Part shown: positions 1-10,314 of the stretch, one piece after another | Layout of the letters: each line of letters starts with the position of its first letter | How positions within the stretch are numbered: position 1 is the first letter of the stretch | Assembly (NCBI RefSeq): GCF_001439845.1 | Contig: NZ_JYLO01000007.1 | Coordinates: 62,001-126,000 of the forward strand | DNA length: 64,000 bases | Source: Pseudomonas lactis | GTDB taxonomy: Bacteria; Pseudomonadota; Gammaproteobacteria; Pseudomonadales; Pseudomonadaceae | Direction: 5' to 3' | The notes under the pieces: generated by a model | What the model saw: only the letters and a program-made list of their open reading frames with translations | Told to the model about the DNA's origin: nothing | The model's database searches: none | Position numbers and translations under genes: made by a program

Positions 1-2
1 AT

Positions 3-1130
3 CCAGCCTTACTGGAAACCTTGCTGGACCAGGGCTTTCGCTTGCCGTTGCGCGAGATCAGCGTGAACGGCCAGACCTTGCTGCTGGGCGCCACGCCGAT
101 CACCGACGCCGGCGCCCTGCTCACCCTCTACCAGCCCAACCGCATCGGCGAACAACTGTCGGCGCTGCACCATGACCATGCCGAAGGGTTTGATGCGCTG
201 CTGGGCGAGTCCCCGGCGATCCGCACGCTCAAGGCTCGGGCGCAACGGGTGGCGGCGCTGGATGCACCGCTGCTGATCCAGGGCGAAACCGGTACCGGCA
301 AAGAACTGGTGGCCCGCGCCTGCCACGCCATCAGTGCGCGTCACAGTGCGCCGTTTCTGGCATTGAACTGCGCGGCACTGCCGGAAAATCTCGCCGAAAG
401 TGAATTGTTCGGCTATGCGCCTGGCGCCTTTACCGGCGCGCAACGCGGTGGCAAACCAGGGCTGATGGAGCTGGCCAACCAGGGCACGGTGTTCCTCGAT
501 GAGATCGGTGAGATGTCGCCGTACCTGCAAGCCAAACTGCTGCGTTTTCTCAATGACGGCAGCTTTCGCCGCGTGGGCGGTGACCGCGAGGTGAAGGTCA
601 ATGTGCGCATCCTCAGCGCCACCCACCGCGACCTGGAAAAGATGGTCAGCGAAGGCACCTTTCGCGAAGACTTGTTCTACCGCCTCAACGTGCTCAATGT
701 CGCCGTGCCGCCCTTGCGTGAACGCGGCCAGGACATCCTGCTGCTTGCGCGCTACTTCATGCAGCAAGCGTGCGCGCAGATCCAGCGTCCGGTTTGCCGC
801 CTGGCACCGGGTACCTATCCAGCCCTGCTGGGCAACCACTGGCCGGGTAATGTACGGCAGTTGCAAAACGTGATCTTCCGCGCTGCCGCCATCTGCGAAA
901 GCAGCCTTGTGGACATCGGCGACCTGGACATCGCCGGCACCTCCGTGGCGCGCCAGAGCGATGGCGAAGTCGACAGCCTGGAACAGGCCGTGGAAGATTT
1001 CGAGCGCAGCCTGCTGGAAAGCCTCTACAGCCGCTACCCCTCGACCCGCCAACTGGCCAGCCGCTTGCAAACCTCCCACACGGCGATCGCCCACCGCCTG
1101 CGCAAGTACGGCATTCCCAACAAGCCCTGA
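3..1130 (+). CDS. gcsR: GcsR/TyrR-type sigma-54-dependent activator (5' end cut by window)
   Basis: Enhancer-binding protein predicted to activate the glycine cleavage operon that follows. The reading frame is open back to base 3 with no start, so the N-terminal ACT/PAS part lies outside the window. Visible are the AAA+ core with Walker A GETGTGKE, the GAFTGA loop that contacts sigma-54, the Walker B region FLDEIGE, a WPGNVRQL segment, and a C-terminal TyrR-like helix-turn-helix ([20 protein letters not shown]). An intact GAFTGA loop separates it from E. coli TyrR, which acts with sigma-70. GcsR in P. aeruginosa responds to glycine and sits in the same position upstream of gcvH2-gcvP2. The target sites are visible at 1278-1395. 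The assignment to GcsR is inferred from context plus these sites. Confidence 0.88.
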   Translation, partial: PALLETLLDQGFRLPLREISVNGQTLLLGATPITDAGALLTLYQPNRIGEQLSALHHDHAEGFDALLGESPAIRTLKARAQRVAALDAPLLIQGETGTGKELVARACHAISARHSAPFLALNCAALPENLAESELFGYAPGAFTGAQRGGKPGLMELANQGTVFLDEIGEMSPYLQAKLLRFLNDGSFRRVGGDREVKVNVRILSATHRDLEKMVSEGTFREDLFYRLNVLNVAVPPLRERGQDILLLARYFMQQACAQIQRPVCRLAPGTYPALLGNHWPGNVRQLQNVIFRAAAICESSLVDIGDLDIAGTSVARQSDGEVDSLEQAVEDFERSLLESLYSRYPSTRQLASRLQTSHTAIAHRLRKYGIPNKP

Positions 1131-1150
1131 CGGAATAAACGCGGTTCAAC

Positions 1151-1239
1151 TGTGGGAGCTGGCTTGCCTGCGATAGCGGTGGGTCATCCAGCTCCTTAGT
1201 GACGGGTAGACCGCCATCGCAGGCAAGCCAGCTCCCACA
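1151..1239. repeat. REPIN-like inverted repeat pair
   Basis: Two REP arms in opposite orientation: TGTGGGAGCTGGCTTGCCTG at the left and its complement ending GCCAGCTCCCACA at the right, with about 30 bases between. This is the common Pseudomonas intergenic REPIN design, mobilised in trans by RAYT transposases. No RAYT gene is in the window. It lies just after the gcsR stop and could also act as a transcript-end hairpin. Confidence 0.9.
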
Positions 1240-1277
1240 AAGGGGCAATCCAGATTTGGTCTGGGAACGACATTCAG

Positions 1278-1314
1278 TGTACTGAAAGCGCTACAGCGTA
1301 ACGATATCGCTACA
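1278..1314 (+). promoter_or_regulatory. Two tandem GcsR-like operators
   Basis: Two 18-bp sites with the 7-4-7 layout described for GcsR (TGTAACG-N4-CGTTCCG in P. aeruginosa): TGTACTG-AAAG-CGCTACA at 1278-1295 and CGTAACG-ATAT-CGCTACA at 1297-1314, one base apart. They lie about 150-180 bp upstream of a sigma-54 promoter, the usual place for enhancer sites. Binding by GcsR is inferred from motif and position. Confidence 0.7.
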
Positions 1315-1377
1315 ACCCTGCTTTTTGCGCGCCATGCAAGGCTTTGATCCACATAGGCTTTTTTTCACGCACCCGGC

Positions 1378-1395
1378 TGTAGCGAAAACGCTACA
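1378..1395 (+). promoter_or_regulatory. Third GcsR-like operator, perfect palindrome
   Basis: TGTAGCG-AAAA-CGCTACA has exact dyad symmetry in its two 7-bp arms and the same 7-4-7 spacing as the two sites upstream. It begins exactly 100 bp after the start of the first site and about 65 bp before the -24 element of the sigma-54 promoter. It is the best-conserved of the three, so it may be the strongest. Confidence 0.72.
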
Positions 1396-1458
1396 GTCGC
1401 GCGACATAACCTCATAACCAATTTTATTAACTTACTGATTTATAAAGACTTATTAACC

Positions 1459-1475
1459 TTGGCCGCGATATTGCT
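1459..1475 (+). promoter_or_regulatory. Sigma-54 promoter of the gcvH operon
   Basis: TTGGCCGCGATATTGCT carries the invariant GG (1461-1462) and GC (1473-1474) separated by exactly 10 bases, matching the -24/-12 consensus TTGGCAC-N5-TTGCT well. Transcription should start near 1486, giving a leader of about 50 bases before gcvH. That leader is too short for a glycine riboswitch, which fits control by the activator instead. Confidence 0.82.
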
Positions 1476-1535
1476 AAGCAACTCCCCATTATTCCAATCC
1501 CGTCCACCAGACGATTCTGGCCCTGAGGAGTTTCC

Positions 1536-1919
1536 ATGAGCGAGTTGCGTTTCACTGAAGATCACGAATGGCTGCGCGCCGAAGCCGATGGCAGCGTCAC
1601 CGTGGGTATCACCGCGTTTGCGCAGAACGCGCTGGGTGATGTGGTTTTCGTGCAACTGCCGGAGTTGCAGGCTTACGAAAAGGGCGCCGAAGCCTCCACC
1701 GTTGAGTCGGTAAAAGCCGCCAGCGGTGTGTACATGCCGTTGGACGGTGAAGTCCTGGAAGTCAACGACAAGCTCGATGCCAGCCCGGAACTGGTCAACG
1801 AAGACCCGATGGGCGAAGGCTGGTTCTTCCGCTTTAAACCCGCCGATGCCGATGCAGTGGCTAAGCTGTTGGATCAGGATGCGTACGACCGCCTGATCAA
1901 AGCCAACGCTGAAGCCTGA
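1536..1919 (+). CDS. gcvH: Glycine cleavage system H protein
   Basis: Lipoyl carrier of the glycine cleavage complex. It shuttles the aminomethyl group from the P protein to the T protein. The lipoylated lysine is Lys60 in ESVKAAS, the invariant site of the family. At 127 aa it has full length. The start has a GAGGAG ribosome site 6 bases upstream. It is first in an operon with gcvP, sdaA and gcvT, read from a sigma-54 promoter. Pseudomonas genomes usually carry two gcv sets; this one next to gcsR corresponds to gcvH2. Confidence 0.96.
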   Translation: MSELRFTEDHEWLRAEADGSVTVGITAFAQNALGDVVFVQLPELQAYEKGAEASTVESVKAASGVYMPLDGEVLEVNDKLDASPELVNEDPMGEGWFFRFKPADADAVAKLLDQDAYDRLIKANAEA

Positions 1920-1929
1920 GGAGCGCGCC

Positions 1930-4767
1930 ATGACCGTTAATCTGACCACCGCCAACGAATTCATCGCCCGCCACATCGGCCCGCGCCAGGAAGATGAGCA
2001 GCAGATGCTCGCCAGCCTGGGGTTTGATTCCCTCGAAGCGCTAAGCGCCAGCGTGATCCCGGAAAGCATCAAGGGCACCAGCGTACTCGGCCTGGAAGAC
2101 GGCCTGAGCGAAGCCCAGGCCCTGGCCAAGATCAAGGCCATCGCCAGCCAGAACCAACTGTTCAAGACCTACATCGGCCAGGGCTATTACAACTGCCACA
2201 CGCCGTCGCCGATCCTGCGCAACCTGCTGGAAAACCCGGCCTGGTACACCGCCTACACGCCGTATCAACCCGAGATTTCCCAAGGCCGCCTGGAAGCCCT
2301 GCTGAACTTCCAGACCCTGATCAGCGACCTCACCGGCCTGCCGATTGCCAACGCCTCCCTGCTTGACGAAGCCACCGCCGCTGCTGAAGCCATGACCTTC
2401 TGCAAGCGCCTGAGCAAGAACAAAGGCAGCCACGCGTTCTTCGCGTCGGTGCACAGCCACCCGCAAACCCTCGACGTATTGCGCACCCGTGCTGAACCTT
2501 TGGGCATCGATGTGGTGGTCGGCGATGAGCGTGAACTGACCGACGTCAGCCCGTTCTTCGGCGCGCTGCTGCAATACCCGGCCAGCAACGGCGACGTGTT
2601 CGACTATCGCGAACTGACCGAACGCTTCCACGCCGCCAACGCACTGGTCGCCGTGGCCGCCGACCTGATGGCCCTGACCCTGCTGACGCCGCCGGGCGAA
2701 TTCGGCGCCGACGTGGCCATTGGCAGCGCACAACGCTTTGGCGTGCCACTGGGCTTCGGTGGCCCACACGCCGCGTACTTCTCCACCAAGGATGCGTTCA
2801 AGCGCGACATGCCAGGCCGTCTGGTCGGTGTGTCGGTAGACCGCTTCGGCAAGCCGGCCCTGCGCCTGGCCATGCAGACCCGCGAGCAACATATCCGCCG
2901 CGAGAAAGCCACCAGCAACATCTGCACCGCCCAAGTGCTGCTGGCCAACATCGCCAGCATGTACGCCGTGTACCACGGCCCCAAAGGCCTGACCCAGATC
3001 GCCCAGCGCATTCACCAGCTGACCGCGATCCTGGCCAAGGGCTTGACGGCCCTGGGCCAGAACGTCGAGCAGGCACACTTCTTCGACACCCTGACAATCC
3101 ACACCGGCGCTCACACTGCCGCCCTGCACGACAAGGCCCGCGCCCAGCGCATCAACCTGCGTGTAGTAGACGGCGAGCGCGTTGGCTTGTCGGTCGACGA
3201 AACCACCACCCAGGCCGATATTGAGGCCTTGTGGGCGATCTTCGCCGACGGCAAAAACCTGCCGGCCTTTGCTGCCACCGACAGCACCCTGCCGAGCGCA
3301 TTGCTGCGCCAATCGCCGATCCTCAGCCACCCGGTCTTCAATCGCTACCACTCGGAAACCGAGCTGATGCGCTACCTGCGCAAGCTGGCCGACAAAGACC
3401 TGGCCCTGGACCGCACCATGATCCCGCTGGGCTCGTGCACCATGAAGCTCAACGCCGCCAGCGAAATGATCCCGGTGACCTGGGCCGAATTTGGTGCCCT
3501 GCACCCATTCGCCCCCGCTGCGCAAAGCGCCGGCTACCAGCAACTGACCAGCGAACTGGAAGCCATGCTCTGCGCGGCCACCGGTTATGACGCGATCTCC
3601 CTGCAGCCGAACGCCGGCTCCCAAGGTGAGTACGCGGGCCTGTTGGCCATCCGCGCCTATCACCAGAGCCGTGGCGAAGCACGTCGCGACATCTGCCTGA
3701 TCCCGTCGTCAGCCCACGGCACCAACCCTGCCACCGCCAACATGGCCGGCATGCGCGTGGTGGTCACCGCTTGCGACGCGCGCGGCAACGTCGACATCGA
3801 AGACCTGCGCGCCAAGGCCATCGAGCACCGCGAGCACCTCGCTGCGCTGATGATCACCTACCCGTCCACCCACGGCGTGTTCGAGGAAGGTATCCGCGAA
3901 ATCTGCGGGATCATTCATGACAACGGCGGCCAGGTGTACATCGACGGCGCCAACATGAACGCGATGGTTGGCCTGTGCGCGCCAGGCAAGTTCGGCGGCG
4001 ATGTGTCCCACCTGAACCTGCACAAAACCTTCTGCATCCCCCACGGCGGTGGCGGACCGGGCGTTGGCCCGATTGGCGTCAAGTCGCACCTCACGCCATT
4101 CCTGCCCGGCCACGCGGCCATGGAGCGCAAAGAGGGCGCGGTGTGCGCCGCGCCGTTCGGCAGCGCGAGCATTTTGCCGATCACCTGGATGTACATCAGC
4201 ATGATGGGCGGCGCCGGCCTCAAGCGCGCGTCGCAGTTGGCGATCCTGAATGCCAACTACATTTCCCGCCGCCTGGAAGAGCACTACCCGGTGCTGTACA
4301 CCGGCAGCAATGGCCTGGTAGCCCACGAATGCATCCTGGATTTGCGCCCGTTGAAAGACAGCAGCGGCATCAGCGTGGACGACGTGGCCAAGCGCCTGAT
4401 CGATTTTGGTTTCCACGCGCCGACCATGTCGTTCCCGGTGGCCGGCACCTTGATGATCGAGCCGACCGAAAGTGAATCCAAGGAAGAACTGGACCGCTTC
4501 TGCGACGCCATGATCGCCATCCGCGAAGAAATCCGCGCGGTAGAAAACGGCACCCTCGACAAAGACGACAACCCCCTCAAGAACGCGCCGCACACGGCAG
4601 CGGAACTGGTGGGCGAATGGAGCCACCCTTACAGCCGTGAACAAGCGGTGTACCCGGTGGCGTCGTTGATCGAAGGCAAGTACTGGCCGCCGGTTGGCCG
4701 GGTCGACAACGTGTTTGGTGATCGCAACCTGGTGTGTGCGTGCCCTTCTATCGAGAGCTACGCCTGA
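1930..4767 (+). CDS. gcvP: Glycine dehydrogenase (decarboxylating), P protein
   Basis: PLP enzyme that decarboxylates glycine and loads the aminomethyl group onto lipoyl-GcvH. It is a single 945-aa chain, as in proteobacteria, with an N-terminal half and a C-terminal catalytic half. The PLP lysine is about Lys699 in [16 protein letters not shown]. The start follows gcvH by 10 bases, and the ribosome site GAGGAG overlaps the gcvH stop region. A REPIN separates it from sdaA. In P. aeruginosa a glyA2 gene sits at that point; here there is none, as I recall for P. putida. Confidence 0.97.
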   Translation: MTVNLTTANEFIARHIGPRQEDEQQMLASLGFDSLEALSASVIPESIKGTSVLGLEDGLSEAQALAKIKAIASQNQLFKTYIGQGYYNCHTPSPILRNLLENPAWYTAYTPYQPEISQGRLEALLNFQTLISDLTGLPIANASLLDEATAAAEAMTFCKRLSKNKGSHAFFASVHSHPQTLDVLRTRAEPLGIDVVVGDERELTDVSPFFGALLQYPASNGDVFDYRELTERFHAANALVAVAADLMALTLLTPPGEFGADVAIGSAQRFGVPLGFGGPHAAYFSTKDAFKRDMPGRLVGVSVDRFGKPALRLAMQTREQHIRREKATSNICTAQVLLANIASMYAVYHGPKGLTQIAQRIHQLTAILAKGLTALGQNVEQAHFFDTLTIHTGAHTAALHDKARAQRINLRVVDGERVGLSVDETTTQADIEALWAIFADGKNLPAFAATDSTLPSALLRQSPILSHPVFNRYHSETELMRYLRKLADKDLALDRTMIPLGSCTMKLNAASEMIPVTWAEFGALHPFAPAAQSAGYQQLTSELEAMLCAATGYDAISLQPNAGSQGEYAGLLAIRAYHQSRGEARRDICLIPSSAHGTNPATANMAGMRVVVTACDARGNVDIEDLRAKAIEHREHLAALMITYPSTHGVFEEGIREICGIIHDNGGQVYIDGANMNAMVGLCAPGKFGGDVSHLNLHKTFCIPHGGGGPGVGPIGVKSHLTPFLPGHAAMERKEGAVCAAPFGSASILPITWMYISMMGGAGLKRASQLAILNANYISRRLEEHYPVLYTGSNGLVAHECILDLRPLKDSSGISVDDVAKRLIDFGFHAPTMSFPVAGTLMIEPTESESKEELDRFCDAMIAIREEIRAVENGTLDKDDNPLKNAPHTAAELVGEWSHPYSREQAVYPVASLIEGKYWPPVGRVDNVFGDRNLVCACPSIESYA

Positions 4768-4790
4768 TCTGACGGGAGATACGCGGCCAG

Positions 4791-4881
4791 TGTGGGAGCT
4801 GGCTTGCCTGCGATAGCGGTGTATCAGCCGACAGTGATGTTGTCTGACCCACCGCTATCGCGGGCAAGCCCGGCTCCCACA
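4791..4881. repeat. REPIN-like inverted repeat inside the gcv operon
   Basis: Left arm TGTGGGAGCTGGCTTGCCTG and right arm complementary to TGTGGGAGCCGGGCTTGCCC, about 90 bp in all. It sits between gcvP and sdaA, 23 bases after the gcvP stop. A stable hairpin here may protect the upstream gcvHP mRNA or reduce read-through into sdaA-gcvT. It is the only gap of this size inside the operon. Confidence 0.88.
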
Positions 4882-4927
4882 TTGGCCGAGTCCACCTCAG
4901 AAAATAATAAGAAACCGGAGAACAACC

Positions 4928-6304
<1,377 letters not shown>

Positions 6305-6343
6305 CGCCCACAAGCGCGTCGGCACGTTTTTCAGGAGCTGAAT

Positions 6344-7468
6344 ATGTCCACCGAAACCCTGTTGAAAACTCCTCTGCACGCCCTGCACCTGGAACTGGGC
6401 GCACGCATGGTGCCCTTCGCCGGCTACGACATGCCGGTGCAGTACCCCTTGGGCGTGATGAAAGAACACCTGCACACCCGTGAACAGGCCGGGTTGTTCG
6501 ACGTTTCACACATGGGCCAGATCCGCCTCACCGGCGCGAATGCGGCCAAGGCCCTGGAAACCCTGGTGCCCGTCGATATCATCGACCTGCCGGTGGGCAT
6601 GCAGCGCTATGCGATGTTCACCAACGAGCAAGGCGGCATCCTCGACGACCTGATGGTCGCCAACCTGGGCAACGACGAGTTGTTCCTGGTGGTCAACGCC
6701 GCCTGCAAGGACCAGGACCTGGCGCACCTGCGCACACATATCGGCGACCAATGCACCATCGAACCGCTGTTCGAAGAACGCGCCCTGCTGGCCCTGCAAG
6801 GCCCGGCGGCAGTGAAAGTATTGGCGCGCCTGGCCCCTGAAGTCACCCAGATGACCTTCATGCAATTTGCCACCCTGCGTTTGCTGGGCGTGGACTGCTA
6901 CGTCAGCCGCTCCGGCTACACCGGCGAAGACGGCTTTGAAATCTCCGTGCCGGCGGCCAATGCCGAGAGCCTGGCCCGCAGCCTGCTGGCCGAAACCGAA
7001 GTGCAGGCCATCGGCCTGGGCGCCCGCGATTCGCTGCGCCTGGAAGCCGGCCTATGCCTGTACGGCCACGACATGAACACCGACACCACGCCAATTGAAG
7101 CCAGCCTGCTGTGGGCGATCTCCAAGGCCCGGCGTGCCGATGGCGCGCGGGCTGGCGGCTTCCCCGGCGCCGACCGCATCTTCACCCAGCAGCAAACTGG
7201 TGTGGCCCGCAAACGCATAGGCCTGCTGCCGCAGGAGCGCACCCCGGTGCGTGAAGGCGCAGAAATCGTCGATGCCCAGGGCACCGTGATCGGCAGCGTC
7301 TGCAGCGGCGGCTTCGGCCCCACCTTGGGCGGCCCGCTGGCGATGGGTTACCTGGACAGCGCATTTGTCGCATTGGATACCGAAGTTTGCGCAATGGTAC
7401 GTGGGAAAAAGGTGCCGCTACGTGTAAGTAAAATGCCATTCGTTCCGCAACGTTACTACCGTGGTTGA
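6344..7468 (+). CDS. gcvT: Aminomethyltransferase, glycine cleavage T protein
   Basis: Transfers the one-carbon unit from aminomethyl-lipoyl-GcvH to tetrahydrofolate, releasing ammonia. It has the usual length of 374 aa, with the GCV_T fold from residue 10 ([20 protein letters not shown]) and the C-terminal barrel ending in FVPQRYYRG. The start has a CAGGAG site 8 bases upstream. It is last in the operon, 39 bases after sdaA. A 12-bp inverted repeat lies shortly after its stop. Confidence 0.96.
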   Translation: MSTETLLKTPLHALHLELGARMVPFAGYDMPVQYPLGVMKEHLHTREQAGLFDVSHMGQIRLTGANAAKALETLVPVDIIDLPVGMQRYAMFTNEQGGILDDLMVANLGNDELFLVVNAACKDQDLAHLRTHIGDQCTIEPLFEERALLALQGPAAVKVLARLAPEVTQMTFMQFATLRLLGVDCYVSRSGYTGEDGFEISVPAANAESLARSLLAETEVQAIGLGARDSLRLEAGLCLYGHDMNTDTTPIEASLLWAISKARRADGARAGGFPGADRIFTQQQTGVARKRIGLLPQERTPVREGAEIVDAQGTVIGSVCSGGFGPTLGGPLAMGYLDSAFVALDTEVCAMVRGKKVPLRVSKMPFVPQRYYRG

Positions 7469-7489
7469 TTGACTGTTTCTATAAGTAAC

Positions 7490-7528
7490 GCGGTTGCGTT
7501 AACGCGCACTAAACTGTAACGCAACCGC
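7490..7528 (+). terminator. Perfect 12-bp inverted repeat after gcvT
   Basis: GCGGTTGCGTTA at 7490-7501 and its exact complement at 7517-7528 with a 15-base loop. It lies 22 bases after the gcvT stop. No uridine run follows, so it may stabilise or mark the transcript end rather than act as a classical terminator. Confidence 0.5.
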
Positions 7529-7649
7529 CATAAAACAGTGCATTCACGATAGGCATTTTTATAGCTAACGCCCTATAACAAGTGAATAACTCTATCGAAT
7601 AAGTCGGTATCAGAACATTCAACAAAGTGTCATGAGACCCAGCAAAATC

Positions 7650-7676
7650 GGGGCCTGCCCCAGGGCTTGTTTTTTT
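7650..7676 (+). terminator. Weak hairpin with long T tract before the csp gene
   Basis: GGGG-CCTG-CCCC (or an alternative CCTG-CCC-CAGG stem) is followed by GTTTTTTT at 7669-7676. It could end gcv read-through transcripts. It could also lie within a long 5' leader of the cold-shock gene 186 bases downstream; such leaders are common for cspA-type genes. The rest of 7529-7861 holds no other gene. Confidence 0.35.
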
Positions 7677-7861
7677 CATATTAGTTGGCGTAGAGTTCCT
7701 CCACTGTGTTTGCATGGGTCGCTTGGAACCTGGACCTGGGCAGTAGCTGAAGTAGTTGCTACAACCCGTTCGACGTCTCTTAACTTTCCTGCAACCCAGC
7801 CCAGTACTCTTTCGTTTGAAAGGGGCTGTCATTAATTTTTAGCGTCAAAGGAAAGAAGAAA

Positions 7862-8083
7862 ATGTCGGATAAAGGTGGACGTCAGAGCGGTACCGTCAAG
7901 TGGTTCAACGACGAAAAAGGCTTTGGTTTTATCACTCCTGAAAGCGGCCCGGATCTGTTCGTGCATTTCCGCGCTATTCAGGGCAACGGCTTCAAAAGCC
8001 TGAAGGAAGGCCAGAAGGTGACCTTCGTTTCAGTTCAAGGCCAGAAAGGCCTGCAGGCTGACGAAGTCCAAGCAGAAGGCTGA
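7862..8083 (+). CDS. CspA-family cold-shock protein
   Basis: Small single-domain RNA/DNA chaperone of 73 aa. The RNA-binding motifs are KGFGFI (RNP1) and LFVHF (RNP2), preceded by GTVKWFN. An AAAGGAAAGAAGAAA stretch gives a strong ribosome site. The gap of almost 400 bases upstream leaves room for a structured leader as in cspA. A rho-independent terminator follows at once, so it is monocistronic. Which of the several Pseudomonas csp paralogues it is cannot be told from sequence alone. Confidence 0.93.
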   Translation: MSDKGGRQSGTVKWFNDEKGFGFITPESGPDLFVHFRAIQGNGFKSLKEGQKVTFVSVQGQKGLQADEVQAEG

Positions 8084-8096
8084 TCCTTCCTGCGAC

Positions 8097-8129
8097 AAAA
8101 AGCCCCTATATGACATCAGGGGCTTTTTT
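8097..8129 (+). terminator. Rho-independent terminator of csp
   Basis: Stem AGCCCCT (8101-8107) / AGGGGCT (8118-8124) with a 10-base loop, preceded by AAAA and followed by six Ts. It starts 14 bases after the csp stop. Confidence 0.9.
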
Positions 8130-8176
8130 ATGGGCGCCATTGCGTAAACTGCGTGCTTTCTCCAGAGAGCCCTGCC

Positions 8177-8665
8177 ATGTCCAAACCCCTGTTGAGCCCC
8201 CAGGGCGAATTCCCCGCCGTTGGCCTGGGCCGTCGCCTGGCAGCGATGTTCTACGACTTCCTGTTGTGCACCGCCTTGCTGATCGTCACCGCGTTTATCT
8301 ACAAGCTGGTGTGGATCGCCTTCGTGGGCGAAGCGAAGATGCGCACACTCACCGAGTCCGGCGCGCTGGACGGTGACCCGTTGCTGTCGACGATCCTGTT
8401 GTTTGTGCTGTTCGGGTTCTTCGCCAAGTTCTGGACCCATTCGGGGCAAACCCTGGGCATGCAGGTGTGGGGCGTGCGCGTGCAGAACGCTGACGGCTCG
8501 CGGATCAGCCTGTGGCAGGCATTGTTGCGTTTTGTGGTGTCGATTGCGTCATGGCTGTGTGTGGGACTGGGGTTTATCTGGTCGTTGTTCGATAAACACA
8601 AACGCAGCTGGCATGACATCTATTCGGATACGCAACTGGTGCGGATCCCGAAGCCAAAGAAATAA
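8177..8665 (+). CDS. RDD family inner-membrane protein
   Basis: Protein of 162 aa with the RDD fold: the first membrane segment follows GLGRRLAAMFYDFLLC, where the R...D residues name the family. Further segments cover LLSTILLFVLFGFFAKFW and LRFVVSIASWLCVGLGFIWSLF. The function of most RDD proteins is unknown; some are linked to ion transport or cell-envelope stress. I chose ATG 8177, with AGAGAG upstream, over an in-frame GTG at 8153 because the family begins near here. It converges on nadA with a REPIN between them. Confidence 0.85.
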   Translation: MSKPLLSPQGEFPAVGLGRRLAAMFYDFLLCTALLIVTAFIYKLVWIAFVGEAKMRTLTESGALDGDPLLSTILLFVLFGFFAKFWTHSGQTLGMQVWGVRVQNADGSRISLWQALLRFVVSIASWLCVGLGFIWSLFDKHKRSWHDIYSDTQLVRIPKPKK

Positions 8666-8671
8666 CTCAGA

Positions 8672-8760
8672 TGTGGGAGCTGGCTTGCCTGCGATAGCGG
8701 TCTTGCAGTCAAAACACCTGTGACTGTTACACCGCTATCGCAGGCAAGCCAGCTCCCACA
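8672..8760. repeat. REPIN-like inverted repeat pair
   Basis: Left arm TGTGGGAGCTGGCTTGCCTG extending through CGATAGCGG, and a perfect complement at the right ending GCCAGCTCCCACA. The arms match over about 29 bases, which makes this the cleanest copy in the window. It sits between the convergent RDD gene and nadA and could serve both as a hairpin terminator. Confidence 0.92.
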
Positions 8761-8785
8761 TTTTGATTTTTGCTCAGCCTGAGGA

Positions 8786-9844
8786 TCAGGCGTTGCCGGC
8801 CAGTTTCAACCGTGCAGCCTGGGTAAAGTCCAACATACGCTTGAGCGGCCGTACCGCCTGCGGAATCACCGCCGGTTCCACGAAGATCTCATTACTGCCC
8901 TCACGCAAACACTGCAGCGTACGCTCCAGCGTATTCATTGCCATCCAGGGGCAGTGCGCGCAACTGCGGCAGGCTGCGCCGTTACCGGCAGTGGGCGCTT
9001 CGACGAAGACTTTGTCCGGGCACAACTGCTGCATCTTGTAGAAGATGCCGCGATCAGTCGCCACGATAAAGGTCTTGTTCGGCAAGCGTTGCGCCGCAGC
9101 GATCAGTTGGCTGGTGGAACCCACCGCGTCCGCCAGTTCGATCACCGAAGTCGGTGACTCCGGGTGCACCAGGATCGCCGCATCCGGGTACAGTGCCTTC
9201 ATGTCTTCAAGCTGTTTGGACTTGAACTCTTCGTGGACGATGCAGGCACCGTCCCACAGCAGCATGTCGGCACCGGTCTGACGCTGGATGTAGGTACCCA
9301 GGTGTTTGTCCGGGCCCCAGATAATGGTCTCGCCGTTGTCCATCAGGCTCTCGACAATTTCCAGCGCGCAGCTGGAAGTCACCACCCAATCCGCCCGGGC
9401 TTTGACCGCCGCCGAGGTGTTGGCATACACCACCACGGTGCGCTCGGGGTGTTGATCGCAGAACGCAGAAAACTCATCCACGGGGCAACCCAGGTCCAGG
9501 GAGCAGGTGGCTTCCAGGGTCGGCATCAGGATGCGTTTTTCCGGCGTGAGGATCTTGGCGGTCTCGCCCATGAAGCGCACGCCAGCCACCAGTACGGTCT
9601 TGGCTGGGTGGGCGGCGCCGAAGCGCGCCATCTCCAGGGAGTCGGAAACACAGCCACCGGTTTCTTCGGCCAGGGCCTGAATCACCGGGTCGCAATAAAA
9701 GTGGGCAACCAGCACTGCGTCCTGAGCCTTGAGCTCGGCGGCAATGGCGGTTCGCAGGCTCGCCTCTTCGGCAGCGCTGAGCACCTTGGGCTGCTTGGCG
9801 TCGAGGTGGGCTTGAACCAGTAGGCGTTCGGAAATGTGCGTCAT
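8786..9844 (-). CDS. nadA: Quinolinate synthase A
   Basis: 4Fe-4S enzyme that condenses iminoaspartate with dihydroxyacetone phosphate to quinolinate in NAD synthesis. The 352-aa chain has the usual Pseudomonas length. Cluster and active-site cysteines are seen in [14 protein letters not shown] and [11 protein letters not shown] chose ATG 9844 ([16 protein letters not shown]) because the longer frame upstream has no family-like sequence. It stands alone; nadB and nadC are not nearby. Confidence 0.96.
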   Translation of the reverse strand: MTHISERLLVQAHLDAKQPKVLSAAEEASLRTAIAAELKAQDAVLVAHFYCDPVIQALAEETGGCVSDSLEMARFGAAHPAKTVLVAGVRFMGETAKILTPEKRILMPTLEATCSLDLGCPVDEFSAFCDQHPERTVVVYANTSAAVKARADWVVTSSCALEIVESLMDNGETIIWGPDKHLGTYIQRQTGADMLLWDGACIVHEEFKSKQLEDMKALYPDAAILVHPESPTSVIELADAVGSTSQLIAAAQRLPNKTFIVATDRGIFYKMQQLCPDKVFVEAPTAGNGAACRSCAHCPWMAMNTLERTLQCLREGSNEIFVEPAVIPQAVRPLKRMLDFTQAARLKLAGNA

Positions 9845-10314
9845 GTTCGCAAGACCTGCAGGCGCAGTAGCGCGAAAGTCGAGTGTACCACCGGCTCCGG
9901 AGCCCTTCGGGCACCGCCGGACGAAGTGTTTTTGTTCATCAAGCACGGGTAAAGCTAAAGCTGCGCAAGGCTACAGAATATCCAATGGATTCAAAAGCCT
10001 AATCTGGTGACCCGACAATGGCTCAATCCCTGGCCGTGACACGCCGATTAGGTGACGCCCGCACAACAATCAAAACTGCCCCTCCCCCTCTCCCACCTCC
10101 GAAAAATCAGGAATATCAGGCCCTCCCACTCCGACACGCACTAATTTTGTGCATTAACACACTTAATTACGCGATTTTTCTTACGTCTTGTGTAATAAAT
10201 CCTACAACGATGTAACAAACCGTCGACCACTCACTCAAGTAGGGCAATTACCGCTGAGTTCAACGCTGGCTCAGACGGTATGGATCGTGTGTATTTCTAC
10301 GTTAAGGATGTCGA
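9845..10314. other. Intergenic region between divergent nadA and tpsB
   Basis: About 470 bases with no convincing gene. The right half (10130-10260) is AT-rich compared with its neighbours and probably holds the tpsB promoter. A 65-codon open frame here has a proline-rich, low-complexity product and no ribosome site. I see no clear regulator box. Confidence 0.5.

Noticed and set aside
1486..1535. Glycine riboswitch before gcvH
   Set aside because: Only about 50 bases lie between the sigma-54 start and the ATG, too short for the aptamer.
10018..10215. 65-codon frame in the nadA-tpsB gap
   Set aside because: No ribosome site, proline-rich low-complexity product, no recognisable domain.
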